This document shows, one piece after another, positions 1-12,414 of a DNA stretch of 64,000 bases. The stretch spans positions 10,558,001 through 10,622,000 of the forward strand of contig CM073596.1 in the NCBI GenBank assembly GCA_037074705.1. The letters are read 5' to 3'. Numbering within the stretch: position 1 is the stretch's first letter; the number at the start of each line of letters is the position of its first letter. A model generated the notes under the pieces. It was not told the DNA's origin and made no database searches. It was given only the letters and a program-made list of their open reading frames with translations. Made by a program: the position numbers and the translations under genes. This stretch comes from Zhengitettix transpicula (Eukaryota > Arthropoda > Insecta > Orthoptera > Tetrigidae).

Positions 1-149
1 GTGTCGTACTACCCAGTAACACAAACAGGAGAGGGAGGATTCATTACCTTGGTCGCGTGACTCTGGGCATTTATCACCCAAACAAGGAACGAATGTAAAT
101 CAACCCCCCCAACCCCCCTCACTGACAGGGCGCCACACACGAATATGTT

Positions 150-1367
150 GAGCGTTCGCCTCGTTCATACACGGGGCGATAAAGACAATTTCGCTTATTC
201 ACTCTGGAGGAAGATATTCAAATATTAAATAACGCTAAAAAACCCGTTGAGTGTTAGCCCTTCATCGATGTGAAACGACTTTACGCGTCCTTTAAAAATA
301 GCGAGAAAGATTGTGAATGTGTCACTCTTGTTAGTGTCCTGACGCTGGAAGGGGTCCACTGTTCGCTAATTCTCTCTAGAGGAAAATACTAAAATATTAA
401 ATAGTGCTTAAAAACCCCGTTGAGTGTTACCCCTTCATCGATGTGAAACGACTTTAAGCTTCCTTTAAACCTGGCGAGAAAGATGGTGAACATGTCACTA
501 TTGTTGCTGTCCGGACGCTGCAAGGCGTTCACTGTTTGCTAATTCACTCTGGAGGAAGATATTCAAATATTAAATACTGATTGAAAAACCTATTAGTGTT
601 AGCCCTTCATCGATTTGACTTTACGCGTCCTTCAAGCCTGGCGAGAAAGATGGTGAAAGTGTCACTCATGGTCCTGTCCTGTCATGCGAGGCGTCCACTA
701 TTTGCTGATTCACGCTGGAGGAAGATATTCAAATATTAAATACTGATTAAAAAACCATTGAGTGTTAGCTCTTCATCGAATTGACTTTACGCGTCCTCTG
801 AGCCTGGCGTGAAAGATGGTGAATGTGTCACTCGTGTTGCTGTCCTGACGCTGCTAGGCGTCCACTGTTCGCTAATTCACTCTGGAGGAAGATATTCAAA
901 TATTAAATAATGCTCAAAAAACCATTGAGTGTAAGTCCTTCATCGATTTGACTTTACGTGTCCTTTAAGCTTGGCGAGAAAGATGGTGAATATGTCACTA
1001 TTGTTGCTCTCCTGACGCTGCAAGGCGTCCACTGTTCGCTAATCCACTCTAGAGTAAGATATTCAAATATTAAATAATGCTAAAGAACTGTTGAGTGTTA
1101 GCCCTTCATCGATTTGACTTTACGCGTCCTTTAAGCCTGGCGAGAAAGATGGTAAAAGTGTCACTCTAGTTGTTGTCCTGATGCAGCGAGGCGTCCACTG
1201 TTCGCTAATTCACTCTAGAGGAAAATAGTAAAATATTAAATAATCTTTAAAAAAACCGTTGAGTGTTACCCCTTCATCGATTTTAAACTACTTAACGCGT
1301 ATTTTAAACATGGCGAGAATGATGGTGAATATGTCACTCTTGTTGCTGTCCTGACGCTGCGAGGCGT
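150..1367. repeat. Tandem satellite, about 168 bp unit, 7 copies
   Basis: Seven head-to-tail units are seen. The landmark TTCACTCTGGAGG (or a close variant) recurs at about 198, 370, 543, 709, 876, 1042 and 1209, giving periods of 166-173 bp. Each unit also carries CTTCATCGAT, GACTTTACGCGTCC, GGCGAGAAAGATGG and GACGCTGCNAGGCGTCCACTG. Copies differ by substitutions and small indels, so the array is old or slowly homogenised. It stops abruptly near 1367. No coding potential was seen. The unit shows no similarity to the other repeats recognised in this window. Confidence 0.92.
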
Positions 1368-4094
1368 CAAGTTTATCTTTACTTTATCGTTCGTAAACAA
1401 TCGTAGCAAAAGGGAAGCGACGCTCCAGGACCGTCTTCAGAGAAAATGGAAGTTACAGGTGTCGCATTCCTGATCAAAAGGAACGACGACATTTTCATAA
1501 ATAATAAGACACCAATCTACTGATAATTACGTCTACTTCGCCTTAATGGCGGCGTCACCAAAGACTTCTGTAAACCTTTACGTAAATATAGTTTATTGCT
1601 ATAACTTTGCCAGATTTATATGTTTCCGAATTTTTAACAGATCTTGTTATTTGTATAAAATTTTGTTATTGTAAATTAACATTTTCTTTTTGCTTTTGTA
1701 AATTGGTGAAGTTTTGCAAATCACTGCCTTTATTACAGGCCCGATAAGCGTCCCTGAAAGGTAAATTTTCATAAAAGCTGTGGCATTTACTTAAAAATAT
1801 AAAATGTAATTTCATCAAAAATCAAATTTGTCAAATAAATAATCTTCGTTATCTTTTTTTAAAAACAATTGGATTTTTTTCCTTCCTTGTTAATACAATT
1901 AAAAGTGTTAACAGTATATATATGTATTTTCCTTTAATTTTTGTTCCAGTCAATTTTCACCTTATTTCTCACACTATTTATTGGTCGTTTATTTTGTATA
2001 CTTATTATTTAATTAATTATATCTGCATTTACTCCTGGATAATAAAAATTCTAAACGAAAACCTCAAAATATTAATATTAAAATACTAAAAAATGTTCAT
2101 AATAATTAATTTATAACCTTCTCCTTGCCTTTTTAACCCTCACAAAATGAAGTTCGCGGAAATTTCGTATCATTAAGTCAAACATCTGAGTTTCGGTTTT
2201 GTAATTGTGAATAACGTTTCCCTTAATTTTTCCGGTTAATTTTACAGCGTGATTCACTACAATTAATCTCAATCGCCAAATTTTTGCAACACTTCTAAAA
2301 AAAAGGTTGATTGTGTCTTTAAGGATAATTATTAGTTGTTCAGTGAATTTACAAAATATTCGCTGACAAAACATCAAACGTATTAGATTAACAATGTTTC
2401 TACTGAACATGACGAGATTTTTTTTAGCAATGAAAATATACAATTATTCACGAACATTACAATATATTATACAGGTAAATAAACCGGTCGTGATAATAAA
2501 AAGGCCGTGAAAAATAACCAGTTTATCAGGCAAGAAATAATATGGTTACTGACGAATAGTGGACACGACACTTAAAAAAGATAACTAATCGTCTCTTGTC
2601 GCCATTTTATGAGTTCAGTACACTAATAATGGTAAATAATCGTCTCGTGACGTCACCTGAAAGCAGGACAGATTTAAATCTCGACAGAGGCTGATATGAG
2701 ACACAATGCAATAAAAGATTTCAAATTTAAACTTCACTGCTAAAAGATCTATTTAATATATTCTTATCAAAATCAGCTATCAGCTGATAGACATTATTCG
2801 TTAAAATATTTTATAATACACATTCTTAAGATATATATATATATATTGGCCCTTTACATCTGTAAAAAACATAAACTTTTCAATAAACATTTCCGAAAGT
2901 GACGTATGTCTTTCCGAACTCACCCGAGCTTGCTCGAAGGTACCCGAATGAGATAAAAACCATATAGTATTACAATTTTTTGTGTTGAGATTAATTTTGA
3001 AAGGTGAAGCTCAAGTTTAAAATTAGTACTAAAAGAAAAGGATGGGTAAATATTCTAAAATAGATATAATAAAATGGTGTAAATTGAAACACGTACCCAT
3101 GTACACCTTACTTTTTTATATAGACGCGCATAGCAGTGTCTGTGGGGAGCCGAGCTCCAGTAAAGTCGTCTTGGAAATATAGCAGTGGGCAGACGAAAAG
3201 TATAAAGTCGATAGTTTCTGTTTCTTAAAATATATTTATGACGTTTTATCAAATAAATGAAAATGATTTTCTTTTGACCTGTTGATTGATTACTTTGTTC
3301 CAATTATTCTCCAAAACCACATTTCTCTTTCTCAATGTTCATGTTTCCGGTATAAAAAAGGGGGGGCTCTGCAACTTACCAGGTTCTAGAAAATATTTTC
3401 CTGTCACCAGGGCTAGATATTTTCTTCGTAAATGCCTTTCGTGGCCATTGAATGATGTGAAAACCAGACAAGTTCGTTGATCCGAGTATGTAATTCATTG
3501 ATTTAAATATTAATGACTGGCCTGATATCATAAAGTCCAAATAAATTATTTGAGGGGATTCCGTTGTAAAAAAAACAGAGAAAAATGTTCCTTTGAATTT
3601 CAACGTGTTTAGAATAGCACGTTTTAAATCTTTGCAAAGATAAATTATAAAATTACCTGAAACTGCTTCCAACAATTAATTGAATTTATACTGTGTTTAG
3701 TACACTTAATTATTTATTTTAAAAACCTGTATAATAGAAAAAAACAAAAGCCGTTTTATGTACAGTTTTTATAACAAAATTGTTGCCGTTTCAAACTCAT
3801 AGGAATTTTTATTTTCATTTCTCTGGATATTTCCCTCCTCTGATGTTGAATAAATACTTATGTGGCTCTTCTCGTAACACTCTACCTTCCTCGTCGTCCT
3901 TCCTTCATTTCTTGTTTCTGGATGTCTCTTGATTTACACTCGAGTCACGTCGTGACTGTGAAAGTAGCGCCGTGTCTCACGTAGCGCGGGGAAAAAAAGC
4001 TAAAACAGAAAAGGATGCATAAGTAAAATATTATTATCTACTTCAGTAAGGGATAAGACATTAATAGTATTAAAGTGGACACAGATTATTACAA
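1368..4094. other. AT-rich non-coding stretch
   Basis: No gene, motif or repeat could be supported here apart from a short (AT)n tract at about 2829-2846. The small open frames are AT-biased, lack recognisable domains and look like chance. Confidence 0.6.
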
Positions 4095-4300
4095 ACTAGC
4101 TGCGTATTCGGTGTTGCACGGGTGTTTATTTATATAACCCGGAAAAATTATTTAATTTCACATTAACGTATTAAACAACAAGTCATTTAACATACCTATG
4201 CAGACGGAATATTAATTTCTTCATAATCCACCAGTGTCTTTAGAGAAACATAAATACTCCCGATACGAAATATTATCAAAAATACTATTGACGATATATA
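4095..4300 (-). mobile_element. Helitron-like 3' terminal fragment
   Basis: The left edge reads CTAGCTGCGTATTCGGTGTT followed by a decayed GCACGGG. This matches the reverse complement of the 3' ends seen elsewhere here (hairpin, then CACCCAGCTAG). The next sequence, with TATTTATATAACC and AAATTATTTAAT, aligns by eye with the copies at 13.15 and 34.28 kb. The right limit is approximate. Confidence 0.5.
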
Positions 4301-4504
4301 TTGTGGTAATTAAGAGGAAATAATTACTTAATAACCAAAAATTTGGACTCGCATTGTTAGCGGCATAAAACACACAATTCGTACACAAGAATGCAATGTT
4401 TGTGGGTATTGTAGAGGTTGGTTCGCTAGACGCGTATAGCAGAGAAAATAATTGTTAAATACTGATAAAGTTGCTCTGTGGAAAACTTCGTACCTGCTCG
4501 CTCA

Positions 4505-5002
4505 CAGGTCACGATTGAGGAACGGACTGTTGTCCGCTCAGGGCACGGCCGCTCAAAATACGGCGCCGGTCCGAGTTCTCTTCCTGTCAGGAAGTTTGGA
4601 GTTCGGAAGTCCAGGATTAATAGGAGGTAGAATGCGAGCGATAGAGATGGAGGATTTACCCCCTACAATAACGCCTCGTGTGGGTGGGGGAGCGGGAATA
4701 GGTGTGGAGGGGTTGAGGACGAGGTATCTACGGTCATAAATGCAAACATCAACCTGTTTAGTTATAAACTACTTATTAATTTAAATTTTTAAACATGAAA
4801 ATGAAATTTAATGTTTGTACCAAATATTAAACCATTAACGTAAAGAAATTATAATAATAACTTAAATAGAATTACAGTGTTGACAGTGTTCCGGTGCTGA
4901 AAGTGTTACGGTTTCGTTACTGTGTTCACAGTGTGGTGTCGTGCCATGTCCGCTCGTGCCCTGAGCGGACAACGCCCCCCCCCCACCCCTTCCTCAATCC
5001 TG
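4505..5002. mobile_element. Small TIR element (MITE-like)
   Basis: Inverted arms begin CAGGTCACGATTGAGG on the left and, read from the right, CAGGATTGAGG. Both arms then contain TTGTCCGCTCAGGGCACG. The CAGG start resembles some hAT-type termini, but no target-site duplication was found, so the class is open. A related, more diverged copy of the arm lies at about 5643-5740 in the same orientation as the left arm. Confidence 0.45.
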
Positions 5003-5422
5003 ACTTAATAAATAATACTAGCAATATAAATAATTCCGTATTGTTCTAATCAAATTAATGTGTAAAAAATAATTTTATTTCCATTGTTTCTTTAAACTTA
5101 ACAATGCTCTCAACAGCTGAAAAATAACAGAATTTTTGCCTTCAATGTGTGGGAAAATCGTATATAATAAATGTATGGCCACTGTATTTCATGTAATTAA
5201 TTTTAAGTAATGTCAATAAATTTTTAAATAATTGTGGTATAAATTATCATGTTTATCCTGCTTTGGTTGGAATATTTAGAAATTCGTGTATTGAAATTAG
5301 ATCATTTAATTGCCTTTACAGCTCCTGAAGAGGTCCTAATAAATTAGGGATAAAACTTTGACTATAACGTTTAAAAATTTAAATTCTTAATAAATTTATA
5401 ACTAAACAGGTTGATGTTTTAA
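4743..5422. repeat. Inverted repeat interlocked with the 4.5-5.0 kb element
   Basis: An arm of about 50 bp at 4743-4793 (AACATCAACCTGTTTAGTT, then AATTTAAATTTTTAAAC) recurs in inverted orientation at about 5367-5422. Its left arm lies inside the 4505-5002 element and its right arm outside it, so the two inverted repeats interlock. No protein-coding signal was seen. Confidence 0.5.
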
Positions 5423-5789
5423 TTCATTTAAGGACGTCAGATAAATGTAACTGTTAAAAGATTTGTAACTTAATTGACCATTCTAAGAATATTTATTTAA
5501 CGAATCACTATCAATTGGAACAGTTTCCATATTGTAGATAGAGATAGAAATTATAAATCCAGATAAGATTTATAAATGTTATGCATTAAATTTGTAATGC
5601 ATTCACTTCATGTTAAAACCAAGACTGATTCGGAAACTTTATACCGGCTCACTCAGCGGTTTGGAAAGGGCCGAGGGGACGCAGGAGATCTTCCGCTCAG
5701 GCCACGGCTGCTCGTAACACGTCGCCGTTTGTGCAGGTTTGAAAATTTCCAAATTCCGTCCACCCCCGCCCCTAGCCGTGTTTTTTTCC

Positions 5790-5909
5790 CACAGCGTTAA
5801 CTCCGGTTCTTAAGGAACACGTGTACAAAGTTTGGTTAAATTTCCTCCATCGGTGTAGATTTGTATGCGAAACATACATACACTCAGTCAATTATATTTA
5901 TTAGATAGA
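5790..5909 (-). mobile_element. Helitron-like 5' terminal fragment
   Basis: Read on the minus strand this starts TCTATCTAATAAATATAA, then has GTATGTATG and ACAAATCTACACCG, and then ACACGTGTTCCTTA. This is the same order as the 5' ends at 42.45 and 55.47 kb. The rest of the element is missing. Confidence 0.55.
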
Positions 5910-6960
5910 CTAAAAACAGACTTAAAGTAAGAAATGCAGTAATGTGACTACATGAGTTAATTTTCTATTCCTTTCCCCGCGGCATCGGAGCTATATTTTG
6001 AGTATCAATTAAAAATTCGACAATCACAGTTCGACGACGACTACGGAGGAAAGAGAGAAACTTGTCACTGCTTCAGTGAAAACTTGAGGACGAAGCTTTT
6101 GAAGTGAAGTTAAGCAAGTCCTGAGGGTTCATAGAAGAGAGAGAAGGAAGGAAGGTGGCAATAAAAATCTACCCCACATCCCGGGGACCCCCGGGAGGGA
6201 TAGTGAGGGACATTGAGAAGAGAAAGACAGCGAGTGATAGAAAAGGACGTGGGGGTTGTGCACTCGAGTGAGGGACGCAGACTGTGATTACTTTTCCTCC
6301 ACTCAACCCTTTAAAAAACAAGGGCGAGGGGTCGCCCGCCTCCAGAGCCAAGAATTTTAATTGTGCTTTTTCCGGACAACAGTTGCCAACTTCCTTCCTT
6401 ACTCCTTCTAAAGCACTTAAGACAAGTGTCTCCACACCCTTCATGCAGGGCTTACAAAAACTTCCAAACAATAATGAAATTAATATAAGAATTATTTTTA
6501 ATAAAATTATTCAACTTTAACGTGACCTACTGAAATGAATCTTAAAATTACCAAATTTATATTCTATACTGTTCAATTCGAACTCATTCCTACCCCATAA
6601 GGCAACATAAAATTTCCTTGACCCCCATGGCTAACGCAAGAATTTAATTCAGCGAATCCTATATATCGGAATTGAGTTTAGTGTTTTTTAAGTAAAACCG
6701 TTCCTCCGCCACCCCTAAGTATGTTTCCTTTCCATGGCTTTGGGAATTAAAACTAAACACTTAAAAATCCGAAACCGTTTTATTCCACGCTAATAATGGC
6801 CATTTAAGAATGTATTTAAATTCATCTCCTCCCTAAAACGCGGCCGGTGTGTCTTAACTCCTCAGGGTTTGTTCCTCAATCGTAAGTAACATGTGTTTGG
6901 TAGAAATTGCTCTACTCGTTTAAGATTGTACGCGGATATTTGATTCACACCCTTCCGCCC
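5910..6960. other. Unannotated intergenic or intronic DNA
   Basis: Mixed-composition sequence with short open frames on both strands around 6170-6520. None has a recognisable domain, and none continues into a plausible exon structure. No repeat match elsewhere in the window was noticed. Confidence 0.5.
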
Positions 6961-7955
6961 GCAGTTCTGGGGTTTGAACTGCATCTTAACCAGTAAATCA
7001 GGCTTAAACTCAGTGAGTTCTATAACTCCCTAATTCGACAGCAATCATCGCGGAAATCAGTTTCCTCCCCAACTACCAACTACCCCTTCATAGGGTCTGA
7101 ACCAGTAAATTAAATTCCATAATTAAACTCAGTGAGTTTCATAACTCCCTCATCCAACTCCAAACATCGCGGAGATTAGTTTCTTCCCCTACTACCACTT
7201 CATAGGGTCTGAACCAGTAAGTTAAACAACAGGATTATACTCAGTGAGTTCTAAAACTCTCTTATTCGACACCGATCATCGCGGAAATTAGTTTCTTCGC
7301 CTTCTACCCCTTCATAGGGTCTGAAACAATAAGTTAAACATCAGCATTATACTCAGTGAGTTCTAAAACTCCCTTATTTTACACCAAACATCGCGGAAAT
7401 TAGTTTTTTTCCCTTTTACCCCTTCATCGGGTCTGACCAGTAAGTTAAACGTCAGGATTAAACTCAGTGAGTTCTGTAACTCCCTCATTCGACACCAATC
7501 ATCATGGAAATTAGATTATTCGCCTCCTACCCGTCCATAGCGGCTGAACCAGTAAGTTAAACGTCAGGATTAAACTGAGTGAGTTCTATAACTCCGTCAT
7601 TCCACACCAATAATCGCGGAAATTAGTTTATTCACCTTCTACCCCTTCATAGTGTCTGAACCAGTAAGTTAAACGTCAGGGTTAATCTCAGTGAGTTGTA
7701 TAACTCTCTCATTCGACACCAATCATCAGTGAAATTAATGTCTTCCCCTTCTACCCCTTCACAAGGTCTGAACCAGTAAGTTAAACGTCAGGATTAAACT
7801 CAGTGAGTTCTATAACTCCCTCATTCGACACCAATAATCGCGGAAATTAGTTTATTCCCCTTCTACCCCTTAATAGTGTCTGAACCAGTATGTTAAATGT
7901 AATAATTAAACTCAGTGAGTTCTATAACTCCTGATTAAACACCAGTCTCAGCAGT
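6961..7955. repeat. 112 bp minisatellite, 9 copies
   Basis: The landmark CAGTGAGTT recurs at 7011, 7130, 7242, 7354, 7465, 7577, 7689, 7801 and 7913, so the period is 111-112 bp after the first unit. Each unit contains TCTGAACCAGTAAGTTAAAC, ATTAAACTCAGTGAGTTC, ATAACTCCCTCATTCGACAC and AATCATCGCGGAAATTAG. About 50 bp of the unit resembles an internal part of the long Helitron-like family (for example 12760-12820 and 31645-31710). A single diverged unit-like piece lies at about 9115-9190. Confidence 0.93.
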
Positions 7956-9236
7956 TTATTCGTTACATTTATGTAACGGCCTTTCAAACTCGCTCTCGCA
8001 CCCAGTTGGAGGTGGAAGAGGGGAGCGAATAAATAGTTATCGGAATCGCTGAGATTAATAATATCTCAATCGTTGTTTTGTTCTTTCTGATACTAATTTG
8101 ATCACACCTTCCATGAAGGCAAAGAATAGAGATTTTTACTAATTGAAATTATTATACCACGTCTGTTGCCTCCAGTATTTATTTCTCACAGTCCTTCGAG
8201 TCCTTTTCATGTACGTGGCTCGAATTTCAGCATCTACCTTTCATATTTCAGTAGCTTCTCCTATTTCGTCCTCGGACTAGATTAAAACTGTGGGGGGGGG
8301 GAGTTTGGCGAATCATCCACCCCCGTAGGCGTCGTTTTTCTCCCAGCAGAATAATAATACAGCCCTTACAACACCCCCTTTCAATGCAAATTAGTCCGAA
8401 TAAATTACATTTCCATGTTAAGTGTCACAGGCGGCGGCGGATCTGGGTCCGGGGAGGTTATGGCTCGCCCGTAAACTTTTTACAGCCCCAGGTGATGGGC
8501 TTCACTGAGAGGAGAGCATTACAACCCCCCCTTCCATTATCCTCCATGTCAAAGATAAACCCTTTTACCTTGCGCCACAGGCTCACTTCAGTTCCACGAC
8601 GCGACGCCTTAACTTCTCTGCATCTCAAACTCGGGTTGGCTGACACGTGTGGCGCTGTCGGACATCTTTTACAGCAGTACGGCGGTGGGAAAACAAATTT
8701 AGGATCTGTGTCCTACAGACTTCGAGGATTTGAGTCTTAATTTATTATTTACCTCACCGACTTCTAAAATTTCTAATATTAAACACCCAAACAGGTTTCT
8801 TCTGGTATTATTTTATCACAGCCAAATTTCATCCCCCATTAGCATGACATTGACGGTCGAAATTATTCACTAGCAACGTCGAGATGGACACTATGAATCT
8901 CGTCGACCCAAAAACAATTTATACGACGCTTAATATTGTTTAAGGATGTTTTTAAAATTCCACCCTTAATGCCTTCGTCCCTAGGTGTTTTACCCGGCAT
9001 CGGGAACATTACTTTTCTTCTCAACAATACCAAAATGGTTTCCACATTATTACGGACCCATTTTCGAACTACGCACACACCCGCAACTCCCACATACCCC
9101 TGATGGTGATCCGAGCTGAACTGCAACTTAACCAACACAATCAAACTCACCGAATTCTATAATTCCCAGAATCGACTTCAATCTCGGTTATGAATTTTTT
9201 TGCTCTGTGAAATTCCACACCAACCACTAGAGGTGT
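7956..9236. other. Non-coding stretch
   Basis: A GC-richer patch at about 8400-8720 carries short open frames without domains. Near 9115-9190 there is a diverged fragment of the minisatellite and Helitron internal sequence (AATCAAACTCACCGAATTC). Nothing else could be supported. Confidence 0.5.
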
Positions 9237-9984
9237 CAGGCCTCGTGCACGATAGAAGCGGCGAGCGGGAAGCGTTTGAGGAGGCGGAGAGTCAGAGAGG
9301 CAAAGCGATGAGCGGGGCCGGGTACGACACAGAGCTGCTGAGCGTCAACGTACTGCGGTCGTCGTCATGATGTCGTCGCGTGAGGTGTTAAGTGAAAACA
9401 AGAACTATTTATGGAAACGCATTTAACAGAAAGGCAAGAGGAACTATGGCGTTCACCCCATAAATAGGAGTAGAAGGCATGACGGAGAGTACCACCATCT
9501 GTTTAAGGATTTAAGAAACTATTAAACACGTTTTTCTGAATATATAAATCCTCTTTTAAGGATTTTACATCCCCAAGCAGGTCAAACTCCCTTTCATTTC
9601 GGATGGTAGTGTCTAAATAGATCCATGGACACCTAAGAAACTTTCTTTCCGCCATCGTGCTATTTCTGTGCCGTTTGAGATATGCTAAAAGCCGTCCATA
9701 ATTAATCCAGAAAAACATTTCCTGGACCTCTTAGCATCTTTGACACAATTCATAACCGCATGTTGTTACTTTCTTGAGCTATTTCAACACTCCATTTGCG
9801 TATTAATCTGTTCACTCCAAGCCAAATATAATTGTGACAGTGATACCTCATTTTAAAAATATTTTTTAAAAGAAACCAAAATTAAATTTGTTTCCTTTAC
9901 ACATTTCAATTTAATAAATATTTGAAGACAAAATAATAATAATAAAAAAACAATTTTAAAATGTAATTTATTAATTGATTACTA

Positions 9985-10028
9985 AATTGCGACATGTTTC
10001 GGTCCTCATGTAGATCCTCTTCAGGCTT
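9985..10028 (-). other. Hammerhead-like core segment
   Basis: The minus strand reads CCTGAAGAGGATC, then a loop region, then GAGGACCGAAACATG. This has the order CTGAnGA, hairpin, GAAAC seen at other sites in this window and typical of hammerhead-like motifs in Penelope-type elements. The first core block departs from the consensus, so activity is doubtful. Confidence 0.35.
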
Positions 10029-10382
10029 TTACTGTGTTATCTTAACATGACGGCCAAAACATGTCGTAATTTAATAAATTACTTTTTCAATTGGCTGCTA
10101 ATCAACAAATTGCATGACGAAAATATTACCTCGGCCTTTTAGCATCTTGCAGAGTTCTGAAAAACCACGTGTTATTTCGTCTTCAAAATAAAAAATTAAA
10201 AACAATTCCAAACCAAGGACTATAATAAGGTAGATTAATATATTAAAACACCAATTAAGTCCTCCAAATTTAATTTAAATGATTTATTTAACCTACGTCA
10301 ATGTACATAGAAAATTTCGTCCTCTGTAAGACACATCCATAGTATTAATTTTATGAAATAAACATTAATATATTTACTTAGT

Positions 10383-10520
10383 TTTTTTTAAGGCAATAGG
10401 CTACATGACGGTAATCCACGTTGGGCAACTCCCCTTTATAAGCATAGGAAGGGATTTGAAAGGGGGGATGCGGAAGGGTAGAGGAAGGTAGCCAGGAGTT
10501 AACTAGGGCCCCCCGGTATA
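10383..10520 (-). repeat. Fragment of the 555 bp dispersed repeat
   Basis: Contains AGGCTACATGACGGTAATCC, GGGCAACTCCCCTTTAT, AGCATAGGAAGGGATTTG and GATGCGGAAGGGTAGAGG. This is the minus-strand version of the 3' part of the repeat at 19808-20362. It lies inside the 9.2-11.1 kb element. Confidence 0.8.
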
Positions 10521-11339
10521 AATAAATTAAACTAGATACATAGTTATAAAGAGAGAGACGTGAGGAAATACATACGTCATGTAGGTAACAAGCCGTTGCC
10601 ACTGACGTAGGTTAAATAAATCATGTGATCGAAATTTGGCCGTCTTTATTGGTTTTTACTCTGTTAAAATGTTATTTTACATAACTATATCAAGACTCAG
10701 TACGACTCGAAAATCGTCATGGCAAAAATTGCTCAGTATCAAGATGATATTATTTTTAATACAAAAATTTAACAAATTTTTCTTCCTTTCCATTTTAAAA
10801 AATATAATAAATACATTAAATAATTAATTATTGACGGACACGATGAGATTGTCCCGTGTTTAAACGTATAAGCATAGTAGAAGTGCTTTGACGCTGGGCG
10901 GTGAAAGAAAATATAATGTCCGGGGTCAGCGATGAGCGTCGATTACTGAGAGGCAGCTGCTTGTAGCCAGCCGACCCCCAAACCCACTACATTCTATTGG
11001 GACATAAAACTGAGCGGAGTCGCTCAGTCTAGCTGCTCCCAGACGCTCACCGCTCGTCGCTTGTATCGTGCCCGAGGCATGACGTTTAGTGTTGAAATTA
11101 GACACTATCTACATAGAGAGTGACACAACTAGTCACAGCGATCCCACACATAGCGGTGTCATACGGTTGATTTTATATAACGCTCATTCACCGCCGCCCT
11201 CTCCCCACCGCCCCATTTGCGTCCCATGCTGTTTTTTAGACACAAGCAACATTAGTAGTGGCACTATAAACAACAACAACCGATTACTATAAATTCGACG
11301 CTATGACACATCCTTGCACTCGTAGGGGCATCTTACTCC

Positions 11340-11460
11340 CGCACAGTGTTTGTTTTACGGTCGTAAGGAACATGTTTTTGATTCAAAACTTTCCACGCTT
11401 TTAAACTTTATGTCGGAAACATACTCACAAACATACATACACATCAATTTTTAAGTTTTT
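11340..11460 (-). mobile_element. Decayed Helitron-like 5' fragment
   Basis: It carries GTAAGGAACATG, then AAACATACTCACAAACATAC, in the order expected for the minus strand of the 5' region of the Helitron-like families. No terminus is preserved, so the call is tentative. Confidence 0.3.
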
Positions 11461-11461
11461 A

Positions 11462-12414
11462 AGGTCCTAGAGAGTGAATTAGTAGATAGAAGCTGATCGT
11501 AGAGGCTACTTCACTCATACTAGGGGAGGACCACGGTACAGTAATTATTTAAAGATCCTCAATTGGACGAGAAGAAGAAAACACGACTAATCACTTACGT
11601 CACTATGAGTAATGAGCCCTTGCTGATACTGCTAATGGATGCTGACATGATCTGTAAATTTATTATCAGTGTAAAATATTACAATTTATTAAGTAACCGG
11701 CAGACCTTTCGGTTCGTTGGCAAATTAAATTAAAGGAATAAAGTTCCTTCAGCCTGGACTTAATTTGGTATAAAGGATCACGATACTTTGTGAACGTTGA
11801 GCCTTTGTGTCCGTGTATTAGCTCCTTTTTTGGTGTGGGGAAGGGGTGCTGGTGGGGGTGGAAATGAATCCTTATTTAATATTTCTGAAGTTTACTGGCT
11901 GGCCGAACACTGTTGTTTATCTTGGACTTCAATCACTCAGCAGCTCTCCGTTTGTATTCAAGTCCTTTTGGTAGCTACTGCCAGCTACCCCCCCCCCCGC
12001 AACCCCCTTTTCCTCTTTTCAAATGTGAAACGGGGGAAAAGCAGCTTGGGTCCAGTCGGCAATTTTTTTTCTCTCTCACTCTATTCTCTTTGTGACTCTG
12101 TGTCTGCTCCCCCGCCCCTCCCGGTTTGCCTTCCTCCAGCAAATTTCAATCTCTCCTTCACCGTATCCCTCTTTTCGCCTCTCTTTTCTTCATTTTCGTT
12201 TTTTTATGAAGAATATTTTAAAGCGGGAAAGTCGCCGCAGTCTTTGATGTCCCCTACTGAGATATTAGTATTGGAATGTTGGAAAGGGAAGCCCTACCTG
12301 GCTTTGCTTAAAATTATTAAGGATTGGGTATTTCATTTGCAGGGATTGGTTTGGTGCAAATTTAGATTAAATATATGTGCTCTGCTGGGTGGGGCTTATT
12401 TTATTAAGTACTAC
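11462..12414. other. Non-coding stretch with an unconvincing long open frame
   Basis: The plus strand carries an open frame of 217 codons (11797-12450). Its translation is low in complexity, rich in P, S, L and F, and matches no domain I know. It crosses a pyrimidine-rich tract and runs into a Helitron end at 12415. I regard it as a chance frame in a C/T-rich strand. Confidence 0.5.

Larger units (their letters stand above)
9237..11081. mobile_element. DNA-transposon-like element with ~32 bp TIRs
   Basis: The left end CAGGCCTCGTGCACGATAGA is mirrored by a right end whose reverse complement reads CATGCCTCGGGCACGATACA. Both continue as AGCGRCGAGCGG, so about 28 of 32 positions agree. GC-rich subterminal DNA on both sides repeats GCGATGAGCG (about 9306 and 10929). 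The interior is AT-rich and includes a fragment of the 555 bp repeat at 10383-10520. No transposase frame was recognised and no clear target-site duplication was found, so this is a non-autonomous copy of unknown superfamily. Confidence 0.5.

Noticed and set aside
4452..4739. Short GC-rich frame at 4.5 kb as a coding exon
   Set aside because: It overlaps an inverted-repeat arm that recurs twice nearby, so its composition comes from a mobile element.
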